From Moraxella sp. (GTDB taxonomy: Bacteria > Pseudomonadota > Gammaproteobacteria > Pseudomonadales > Moraxellaceae): DNA of 44,821 nucleotides. The notes under the pieces were generated by a model. The model was not told the DNA's origin and did no database searches. It saw only the letters and a program-made list of their open reading frames with translations. Below are positions 8,831-15,840 of this stretch, one piece after another (the first letter of the stretch is position 1; every line of letters begins with the position of its first letter). The translations under genes and the position numbers were made by a program. The stretch covers positions 1-44,821 of the forward strand of contig JAUMUJ010000016.1 in the NCBI GenBank assembly GCA_030530785.1. Direction: 5' to 3'.

Positions 8831-9526
8831 GTGTCAAAAACAAAATCACCCATCATTGTGGCGGTGGATAAACACGACTTATCGTCAGCGTTGGCATTGG
8901 CAGACAGTTTAGACCCCAGCTTGTGTCGCTTAAAAGTGGGTAAAGAGTTGTTTACCGCTTGTGGGGTGGACGTGGTCAAGGCGTTTCATGCTCGGGGGTT
9001 TGATGTTTTTTTGGATTTAAAATTTCACGACATACCCAACACCACCGCCCAAGCCGTGCTAAGTTCGGCAGATTTGGGAGTATGGATGGTAAATGTTCAT
9101 GCCATGAGTGGCCAAAAAACCTTAGAGCTGTGCAAATCTCGCTTGATGGTAGGTGGCTATGACACCCTGCTGATTGCGGTTACGGTGCTGACATCCATGA
9201 GTGATGAGGATTTGGCACAGCTTGGCATACAAGGTGGCGTGGCTCATCAGGTGGCACGACTGGCACGCCTAAGTCATGAATCGGGGCTTGATGGGGTGGT
9301 ATGTTCTGCCCAAGAAGCCCCCAACCTAAAAGCAAATTTTGGTCAAGATTTTAAGCTCATCACGCCTGGCATTCGTCTGCCCGATGATAAGAGCGATGAC
9401 CAAAAACGCATTTGCACACCAAAAGATGCCTTGTCTTTGGGGTCGGACTTTTTGGTCATCGGGCGTTCTATCACAACCGCCCCTGACCCCACCGCCAAAC
9501 TTCGGCACATTTTGACCACGCTATGA
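8831..9526 (+). CDS. pyrF: Orotidine 5'-phosphate decarboxylase
   Basis: Catalyses the last step of UMP synthesis, decarboxylating OMP. The 231-residue TIM-barrel protein starts at GTG 8831, one base after the lapA stop, with an AAGGAGAG site just upstream; this start gives [16 protein letters not shown] with the first substrate Asp. The diagnostic catalytic block [15 protein letters not shown] (Asp-Lys-His-Asp) is at about residues 60-74, and the C-terminal phosphate-binding FLVIGRSIT is present. It is followed by a bidirectional terminator shared with the convergent nrdA. Confidence 0.96.
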   Translation: MSKTKSPIIVAVDKHDLSSALALADSLDPSLCRLKVGKELFTACGVDVVKAFHARGFDVFLDLKFHDIPNTTAQAVLSSADLGVWMVNVHAMSGQKTLELCKSRLMVGGYDTLLIAVTVLTSMSDEDLAQLGIQGGVAHQVARLARLSHESGLDGVVCSAQEAPNLKANFGQDFKLITPGIRLPDDKSDDQKRICTPKDALSLGSDFLVIGRSITTAPDPTAKLRHILTTL

Positions 9527-9533
9527 GCGATAA

Positions 9534-9558
9534 AAAATACCCCAATCTGGGGTATTTT
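9534..9558. terminator. Bidirectional terminator between pyrF and nrdA
   Basis: A perfect 10-bp stem, AAAATACCCC / GGGGTATTTT, encloses the 5-base loop AATCT. With A-tracts and T-tracts on both sides it can end the convergent pyrF (+) and nrdA (-) transcripts. Confidence 0.9.
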
Positions 9559-9566
9559 CTTTGTCA

Positions 9567-11843
9567 TTATAATTTACACGCCCCGCCTGCACAGCCATCA
9601 TCAAGCTCACCTTGACTGTCGTCCGCACCATCTCGGGTGTTATGATAGTATAGAGTTTTTACGCCGTATTTGTAGGCGGTCAGTAAGTCTTGGATAAGCA
9701 GTTTCATTGGCACTTTACCACCGTCAAATTTGGCGGGGTCATAGTTGGTGTTGGCGGAGATGGACTGGTCAATGAATTTTTGCATAAGACCAACCAGTTT
9801 TAAATAATGGCTGTTGTCGGGAATTTGCCATAACAATTCATATTCAAAACGCAAACGCTCAATGTCAGGCACAACTTGTTTTAAAATGCCGTCTTTGGAT
9901 TGTTTGACCGACACCAAGCCTCGTGGTGGTTCAATGCCATTAGTGGCGTTGGCGATTTGGCTAGATGTCTCAGATGGCATGAGAGCTGACAAGGTAGAGT
10001 TACGAAGTCCGTGCTTTTTGATGTTGGTACGCAATGTCTCCCAGTCCAAATGTAGCGGTTCATCACAAATGTCATCTAGGTCGGATTTGTAGGTGTCAAT
10101 CGGTAAAATGCCTTGTGCATAAGTCGTCTCACCAAAGGCAGGGCAAGCTCCTTTTTCTTGGGCGAGTTTGTTGGACGCTTGTAGCAGATAATATTGGAAT
10201 GCTTCAAAGGTGCGATGGGTTAGCCCCAATGCCTTTTTGTCCGAATAGCGAGTGCCATTTTTGGCTAAGTAATAGGCATAGTTAATCACGCCCACGCCCA
10301 GCGTACGGCGGTTCATGCTCCCCTTTTTGGCGGAGATGACAGGATAATCTTGATAGTCAAGCAAAGCATCTAACGCACGCACAATCAGTTCGGCAGGCTC
10401 TTTCATGTCTTCTACGTTGTTGATTTTGCCTAAGTTGATGGCGGATAATGTACAAAGGGCAATTTCGCCATTTTCATCATTGATGTTATCAAGCGGTTTG
10501 GTGGGCAGGGCAATCTCCATGCACAGATTTGATTGGCGAATGGGGGCGACAGATGGGTCAAAGGGGCTGTGTGTGTTGCAGTGGTCCACGTTTTGCACAT
10601 AGATACGCCCTGTGCTGGCACGCTCTTGGAGCATGATGCTAAACAGCTCACGGGCGGGGACTTTTCGTTTGCGAATATTGTCGTCATTTTCATAAAGCGT
10701 ATAAAGACGCTCAAATTCGGCTTGGTCGGCAAAAAATGCTTCATAAAGTCCTGCCACATCAGACGGTGAAAACAGCGTGATGTCTTTGTTTTGGATAAGG
10801 CGAGTGTAGAGTGTTTTGTTAATCTGTACGCCATAATCCATGTGGCGGACACGGTTATCCTCTACGCCACGGTTGTTTTTTAGGACAAGCAGATTTTCTA
10901 CTTCTAAGTGCCACAGTGGATAAAATAAGGTCGCCGCCCCGCCACGCACACCGCCTTGTGAGCAGGATTTGACCGCCGCTTGAAACATTTTAAAAAACGG
11001 GATACAGCCTGTGTGCTGAGCTTCTCCGCCACGAATGGGACTGCCTAACGCACGAATCGCCCCTGCATTGATACCGATACCCGCACGTTGCGACACATAG
11101 CGGACGATGGCGGACGTGGTGGCATTGATACTGTCTAAGTTATCGCCACATTCTATCAGCACACATGAGCTAAACTGACGGGTCGGTGTACGCACGCCTG
11201 ACATGATGGGGGTGGGCAGTGAGATGTAAAAGTTTGAGGTGGCATCATAAAAACGCTTGACATAATCCAGACGCACTGCTTTATCATAGCTGGCAAACAG
11301 ACACATACCCACCAAAACATACAAAAATTGGGGACTTTCATAGACTTTTTTGGTTACACGGTCTTGGACGAGATATTTACCCATCATTTGCTCTACCGCC
11401 GCATAGGCAAGATTCATATCACGACTGTGGTCAATGTAGGCGTTTAGCTCATCAAACTCTGCACGGTCATAGTCTGCTAAAATGTGCTTGTCATATTTGC
11501 CAGCGTCTGTGAGTTTTTTGACGTGGTCGTATAGATGGGGTGGTTCAAAATCACCATAAGCAATTTTACGCAGATGAAAAATGGCAAGGCGAGCCGACAG
11601 ATACTGATAGTCGGGTGTGTCAGCCGAGATTAAATCCGCTGCCGCCTTGATGATGGTTTCGTGAATATCACGAGTGGCGATGCCATCATAAAACTGAATG
11701 TGTGATTTTAGTTCCACTTGCGACACTGAGACGTTATCTAGCCCTTCGGCTGCCCATGTGATGACCTTGTGGATTTTGTCAAGATTGATGGGTTCAAACG
11801 TGCCGTCTCTTTTTTTTACTTTGATTAGGTCAATGTGTGTCAT
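9567..11843 (-). CDS. nrdA: Ribonucleoside-diphosphate reductase alpha subunit (class Ia)
   Basis: Large catalytic subunit that reduces ribonucleoside diphosphates to deoxy forms. I place the start at ATG 11843 (MTHIDLIKVKKRDGTFEPIN), giving 758 residues, close to the E. coli length; the upstream in-frame extension to 11951 runs through the regulatory region. The N-terminal ATP-cone (about 1-95) is present. The active-site cysteines sit in GEAQHTGCIPFF, NLCMEIALPT and CTLSAINLGK, and the C-terminal shuttle pair in DDGCAGGACKL. The nrdB small subunit is not adjacent. The promoter carries a near-perfect NrdR box (11915-11930). Confidence 0.96.
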   Translation of the reverse strand: MTHIDLIKVKKRDGTFEPINLDKIHKVITWAAEGLDNVSVSQVELKSHIQFYDGIATRDIHETIIKAAADLISADTPDYQYLSARLAIFHLRKIAYGDFEPPHLYDHVKKLTDAGKYDKHILADYDRAEFDELNAYIDHSRDMNLAYAAVEQMMGKYLVQDRVTKKVYESPQFLYVLVGMCLFASYDKAVRLDYVKRFYDATSNFYISLPTPIMSGVRTPTRQFSSCVLIECGDNLDSINATTSAIVRYVSQRAGIGINAGAIRALGSPIRGGEAQHTGCIPFFKMFQAAVKSCSQGGVRGGAATLFYPLWHLEVENLLVLKNNRGVEDNRVRHMDYGVQINKTLYTRLIQNKDITLFSPSDVAGLYEAFFADQAEFERLYTLYENDDNIRKRKVPARELFSIMLQERASTGRIYVQNVDHCNTHSPFDPSVAPIRQSNLCMEIALPTKPLDNINDENGEIALCTLSAINLGKINNVEDMKEPAELIVRALDALLDYQDYPVISAKKGSMNRRTLGVGVINYAYYLAKNGTRYSDKKALGLTHRTFEAFQYYLLQASNKLAQEKGACPAFGETTYAQGILPIDTYKSDLDDICDEPLHLDWETLRTNIKKHGLRNSTLSALMPSETSSQIANATNGIEPPRGLVSVKQSKDGILKQVVPDIERLRFEYELLWQIPDNSHYLKLVGLMQKFIDQSISANTNYDPAKFDGGKVPMKLLIQDLLTAYKYGVKTLYYHNTRDGADDSQGELDDGCAGGACKL

Positions 11844-11914
11844 AAAATCACCCGATAATTTAAAAAATGACTGATAACTCAACTGGTTATCATCATTGAA
11901 AGCATAAAAATTAA

Positions 11915-11961
11915 ACACTATATGTAGTGTTGTTATTTTAAAGTGCCACAATATAGCCCAA
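11915..11961 (-). promoter_or_regulatory. NrdR box pair upstream of nrdA
   Basis: ACACTATATGTAGTGT at 11915-11930 is a near-perfect match to the NrdR box (ACACWATATATWGTGT form). A second, half-degenerate copy, CCACAATATAG, starts at 11946, exactly 31 bases further out. NrdR boxes are known to occur in pairs about three helical turns apart, so repression of nrdA by NrdR is the expected regulation. Confidence 0.75.
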
Positions 11962-12120
11962 AAATTTTTAAATTACCAGCTTGTATTTTTCTTGGATTTG
12001 TGCTTGATTTTGGCAAACTGAGCCCAAACCCAACAGGCAAAAGGCGGGCGGATTTGTCAAGGTTTGGTGGAAAATTTTTTGTAAAAAAGTGCGGTCAAGC
12101 GTTTTTAACATAATGGATAA

Positions 12121-12591
12121 TCAGATTGCCCCCCGATTAAACACTTCTCTTAGCTCAAAACTGGTGTGAAGCTGACTGACCCCATCAATTTTGCTCAGTC
12201 TGTGAAGCAAAAACTCTTCATAGTGGCTCATATCACGCACCACGACTTTAAGCAGATAATCTTCTGACCGTCCTGTTACTACGCTACAACTGACAACTTC
12301 ATCAAAGGCGGTGATTTGTTTTTCAAATTCGCCAAAGCGTTCGGCGGTGTGCTTGTCCATACTGACCGCCACAAAGACCGACAGCGTATTGCCCAGCGAG
12401 CGTGCGGACGTGTGGGCATGATAGCCTGTGATGACCCCCGTATCTTCCAGTCGTTTAATCCTGCGAATCACAGGCGTGGCAGATAAATTAACCTGTTCAC
12501 TGATGTCGGCGATGGCAAGGCGGGCATTATCAGTGAGCAGTTTTAAAATTTTATGGTCGGTGATGTCTAGGTGGGGTAAGGGTGTTGTCAT
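12121..12591 (-). CDS. Lrp/AsnC-family transcriptional regulator
   Basis: A 156-residue feast/famine regulator. The N-terminal winged helix-turn-helix (about residues 8-60) has the standard LDITDHKILKLLTDNARLAI and ATPVIRRIKRLEDTGVI motifs. The C-terminal RAM ligand-binding domain (about 70-150) includes VTGRSEDYLLKVVVRDM. Length is typical. It is divergently transcribed from leuA across a short AT-rich gap containing a long inverted repeat, so it may control leuA and itself; this is inference from position. Whether it is Lrp itself or a more specific paralogue cannot be settled from sequence alone. Confidence 0.92.
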   Translation of the reverse strand: MTTPLPHLDITDHKILKLLTDNARLAIADISEQVNLSATPVIRRIKRLEDTGVITGYHAHTSARSLGNTLSVFVAVSMDKHTAERFGEFEKQITAFDEVVSCSVVTGRSEDYLLKVVVRDMSHYEEFLLHRLSKIDGVSQLHTSFELREVFNRGAI

Positions 12592-12620
12592 AAGTAGAAA
12601 AAATGAAAATTTTAGTAGAT

Positions 12621-12650
12621 TTTACCATGTTTTTATTATTTTATGGTAAA
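12621..12650. promoter_or_regulatory. Inverted repeat between lrp-type gene and leuA, candidate operator
   Basis: Perfect 8-bp arms TTTACCAT and ATGGTAAA are separated by 14 AT-rich bases, 30 bases upstream of the regulator's start and before the leuA promoter. Lrp-family proteins bind AT-rich inverted sites of this kind, so it is a plausible autoregulatory or leuA operator. Confidence 0.4.
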
Positions 12651-12708
12651 TTTTAATAAATTGGGGGAAAATTTTTTGTAAAATTGGTAAAAAAATCACG
12701 CCAAATTT

Positions 12709-12717
12709 TGCTATGAT
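12709..12717 (+). promoter_or_regulatory. Extended -10 promoter for leuA
   Basis: TGCTATGAT (TG, one base, TATGAT) would start transcription near 12724. This argues against translation beginning at the ATG at 12713, which lies inside the element, and supports ATG 12749. Confidence 0.5.
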
Positions 12718-12748
12718 GTGCCATTATTTATTTAACAGTGAGCCTGTC

Positions 12749-14476
12749 ATGCCAACCCCTAAAATTACCCCAAAAAATTCAGCGTTTGATTTTACCAAAT
12801 ACCGCCCCTTTGAGTTTGCTCCGCACTTGCCTGACCGCACTTGGTGTGATAAACGCATAGAAAAAGCCCCGATTTGGGCGAGTGTGGATTTGCGAGACGG
12901 CAACCAAGCCTTGATTGACCCCATGACTATTGAACAAAAGTTAAAGTTTTTTAAACTTTTGGTGGCGGTCGGTTTTAAAGAAATTGAGATTGGTTTTCCT
13001 TCTGCTGCCCAAGTAGAATTTGATTTTACCCGTCTTTTGATTGAAGGTGGTCATGTGCCTGATGATGTAACCTTGCAGGTGCTGGTGCAGGCTCGTGAGC
13101 ATTTGATTGAGCGAACCTTTGAGGCGTTGGCGGGGGCAAAGCGTGCCATTGTTCATGTCTATAACAGCACATCAAAGGTGCAACGTGATAAGGTTTATCA
13201 GCTTGACAAAGATGGCATTAAGGCGATGGCGGTCAATGGGGCGACCTTGCTAAGAGACATCGCCAAACGCTATCCTAAGACCCAGTGGACTTTTCAGTAC
13301 AGTCCAGAGAGTTTTAGTCAGACCGAGACAGATTTTGCCATAGAAGTGTGCCAAGCGGTGTGTGATGTGTGGCGACCCCAAGACGGTCAAAAAGTAATTT
13401 TAAACCTGCCGGCCACCGTAGAAGCATCAACGCCAAATCTATATGCCGACCAAGTAGAGTATTTTTGTCGTCATCTGCCCAGCCGTAAAGACGTGGTCAT
13501 CAGTTTGCACACGCATAATGATAGGGGCTGTGGCGTGGCAGCAAGTGAGCTTGGTGTGATGGCGGGGGCTGACCGTGTGGAAGGCACGCTACTGGGTAAT
13601 GGTGAACGTACGGGTAACATGGACATTTTAACGATGGCGATGAACTTGTACACGCAAGGGATTGATCCTGAGCTTGATTTGTCGCAAGTCAGCGAGATTG
13701 TGCAGGTGGCGACCGAATGCACCAATTTGCCCGTACATCCACGCCATGCCTATGTTGGTGAGCTTGTGTTTACGGCATTCTCAGGTTCACACCAAGATGC
13801 CATCAAAAAATCATTGGATTATAACGAAAAGCACCCTGAAACCGAAAAGCATTGGGACGTGGCATATCTGCCCATTGATCCTGTGCATATTGGACGCAGT
13901 TATCAAGATGTGGTGCGTATTAACAGTCAGTCTGGCAAGGGCGGGGTGGCGTATGTTTTACAGCGTCATTATGGCTTTGATTTGCCCCGTTGGACACAGA
14001 TTGATTTTGCCAAAGTGGTGCAAAATGAGGCTGAAAACCTTGCTCGTGAATTAAAGACCGATGAGATTTTGGACATTTTTACCAAAACCTTTTTAACCCA
14101 AGAAATATTTAGATTAAGCGATTATCAAATCAGCAACAAAGGTGGGGACGTGTCGTTTCAGGGGCAAGTTGCCACGTCCGCTGATGTGCTGGAAATCATC
14201 GGTCAGGGTAATGGGGCGTTATCAGCGTTCATTGATGGGCTGGTTAAGGTAATGGGTAAGAGCATTCATGTTACCAACTATTCAGAACATGCCATCAACA
14301 CCAAAGCCACCGTCAGCGTATTAGATGATGAGTTTGGTGATAATCAGACCAATTCGGCGGCGGTGTCTTATGTTCAGCTTAATATTGACGGAAAGATTTA
14401 TTCTGGCATTGGTGTGTGCAGTAGTACCGTATCGTCCATGTTAAAAGGCGTGTTGTCGGCATTATCGCAGGCGTGA
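12749..14476 (+). CDS. leuA: 2-isopropylmalate synthase
   Basis: First committed step of leucine synthesis, condensing acetyl-CoA with 2-oxoisovalerate. The start at ATG 12749 (MPTPKITPKN) gives 575 residues and lies just after the predicted transcription start. The HMGL-like TIM barrel carries DLRDGNQALIDPM (catalytic Arg-Asp) near residue 45 and the metal-binding HTHNDRGCGVAASELGVMAG with VEGTLLGNGERTGN near 255-290. The C-terminal regulatory LeuA dimer domain (about 440-575) ends YSGIGVCSSTVSSMLKG. The length and N-terminus match the larger LeuA type of proteobacteria and actinobacteria. An Lrp-type regulator is divergent upstream and a terminator follows. Confidence 0.95.
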   Translation: MPTPKITPKNSAFDFTKYRPFEFAPHLPDRTWCDKRIEKAPIWASVDLRDGNQALIDPMTIEQKLKFFKLLVAVGFKEIEIGFPSAAQVEFDFTRLLIEGGHVPDDVTLQVLVQAREHLIERTFEALAGAKRAIVHVYNSTSKVQRDKVYQLDKDGIKAMAVNGATLLRDIAKRYPKTQWTFQYSPESFSQTETDFAIEVCQAVCDVWRPQDGQKVILNLPATVEASTPNLYADQVEYFCRHLPSRKDVVISLHTHNDRGCGVAASELGVMAGADRVEGTLLGNGERTGNMDILTMAMNLYTQGIDPELDLSQVSEIVQVATECTNLPVHPRHAYVGELVFTAFSGSHQDAIKKSLDYNEKHPETEKHWDVAYLPIDPVHIGRSYQDVVRINSQSGKGGVAYVLQRHYGFDLPRWTQIDFAKVVQNEAENLARELKTDEILDIFTKTFLTQEIFRLSDYQISNKGGDVSFQGQVATSADVLEIIGQGNGALSAFIDGLVKVMGKSIHVTNYSEHAINTKATVSVLDDEFGDNQTNSAAVSYVQLNIDGKIYSGIGVCSSTVSSMLKGVLSALSQA

Positions 14477-14490
14477 TAATGCCAAAGACC

Positions 14491-14518
14491 AAAAAGAGTG
14501 GAGAAATTCACTCTTTTT
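14491..14518 (+). terminator. Rho-independent terminator after leuA
   Basis: A 10-bp stem AAAAAGAGTG / CACTCTTTTT with an 8-base loop, followed by further T residues, begins 14 bases after the leuA stop. Confidence 0.88.
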
Positions 14519-14606
14519 TATATTATTGGCATATTTAAAAATTTGTTGATAAAATGTTATCAAAATGACCATTATCCCTAAAAAATAAATCCCAATGGGT
14601 CATTTA

Positions 14607-14615
14607 TGCTAAAAT
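14607..14615 (+). promoter_or_regulatory. Extended -10 promoter for the mscS-type gene
   Basis: TGCTAAAAT (TG, C, TAAAAT) lies about 36 bases before the ATG at 14652. No good -35 element is apparent. Confidence 0.45.
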
Positions 14616-14651
14616 GGCATTGTTCTCATTGATTGATTTTATTCACAGCTC

Positions 14652-15806
14652 ATGCAAACCAATATCACTGATTTTTTTAAAAAAATATTTTATGATTTGT
14701 ACCAAAGCATCTATGTGTCGTTAGGTGGGTCGCTTGATGATGGTGTGATAAATTGGGCAGAGCATGGTTTTGCTTTTTTGACCATTGGTATTAAATGTGC
14801 AATTTTACTGATTATCATCGGATTTTTTTATTGGATATTGGTATATTTGGTAAAACACCTAAAACATGATCTGCATTTATCTCAACGTCAAGTTTGGATA
14901 GTCAGAGCTGTATTGCGTTATGCGTGGATTGTGATTAGTGTATTGGCGGTCATGACCCAAATTGGCATAAAAACTCCAACCATCACAGCAACCGCTAAGG
15001 CAACCACTTGGGCAGGATTTTATTATGTGCTTTGGGCAAACAGCGGGCAAATATTGGCAAGCGTGTTCAGGCATTATGAATTGAATGCGTCCATTGAACA
15101 ATTATTAAAAAATCTCATATCAGTCATCATCATGGTGCTGGCATTGGGGACAATTTTAGCCCAATTTGGTTTTGATATCGTCTCATTGGTAGCAGGTCTT
15201 GGTATCGTAGGTTTGGCAGTGGGTTTTGCCGCCCAAAGTACACTTGCAAATTTTATTGCAGGGATTACCATTTTGGTGGAGCAATCTTTTCAGGTGGGCG
15301 ATTGGATTAGAATTCATGACCAAGAAGGGCGGGTGGTAAAAATCTCATTGCGAGCCACGCAAATTTTAGACCGTGATAATATCATCATTATCATTCCTAA
15401 TTCTACCATGTCATCATCACAAGTAACCAATCTGACATCTAAAAAAATGATAAGATTTCACACCAAAATTAAAATATCATTAAATGCCGATGTTAATCTT
15501 GCCAGAGAAACTATTTTAAACAAACTTGCCAAAGATGAAGTGATTTTAAAACACCCAGCTCCGATGGTTACAATCAGTGAAGTGGGTGAATATGCGATAT
15601 ATTTAATCATACGATTTTGGGTTGCTCCGTTATCGGTGGCACGCATTCCTATCATCACAGAACAAATTAACGAAAAAATCAAAGATTCTTTATGTGAAGC
15701 AAATATTGAAATTCCTTATCCTTATATGAATTTGGCTTGGCAGACATCGTCAGACGCACAAGAAAATTCATCAGATAAAACACATGATGCAAAAACTGTG
15801 TTATAA
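14652..15806 (+). CDS. MscS-family mechanosensitive channel
   Basis: Small-conductance mechanosensitive channel of 384 residues, expected to release solutes on hypo-osmotic shock. An N-terminal amphipathic region precedes three to four membrane helices (about residues 30-60, 85-105, 155-175). The pore-lining TM3 is in GLGIVGLAVGFAAQSTLANF and continues into the family signature ITILVEQSFQVGDWIRI. The cytoplasmic beta/vestibule domain follows, with IIIPNSTMSSSQVTNLT typical of MscS. The C-terminal tail is polar and variable. It is longer than E. coli MscS (286) mainly at the N-terminus. Confidence 0.92.
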   Translation: MQTNITDFFKKIFYDLYQSIYVSLGGSLDDGVINWAEHGFAFLTIGIKCAILLIIIGFFYWILVYLVKHLKHDLHLSQRQVWIVRAVLRYAWIVISVLAVMTQIGIKTPTITATAKATTWAGFYYVLWANSGQILASVFRHYELNASIEQLLKNLISVIIMVLALGTILAQFGFDIVSLVAGLGIVGLAVGFAAQSTLANFIAGITILVEQSFQVGDWIRIHDQEGRVVKISLRATQILDRDNIIIIIPNSTMSSSQVTNLTSKKMIRFHTKIKISLNADVNLARETILNKLAKDEVILKHPAPMVTISEVGEYAIYLIIRFWVAPLSVARIPIITEQINEKIKDSLCEANIEIPYPYMNLAWQTSSDAQENSSDKTHDAKTVL

Positions 15807-15807
15807 T
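15799..15807 (+). promoter_or_regulatory. Extended -10 promoter for rlmKL
   Basis: TGTTATAAT is a perfect extended -10 element overlapping the stop codon of the preceding mscS-type gene, about 34 bases before the rlmKL ATG. It gives rlmKL its own promoter. Confidence 0.6.
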
Positions 15808-15840
15808 GCATAGTTTTGCAAAGCTCACAAAATTATTGTC

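Noticed and set aside
10430-10852. 140-codon open frame in another frame of nrdA
   Set aside because: A shadow of nrdA with no ribosome site, and low-complexity Cys/Pro/Ser-rich translation.
14546-14563. Hairpin TTGATAA-AATG-TTATCAA after leuA
   Set aside because: No T-run follows and a proper terminator already lies at 14491-14518; too short to call an operator.
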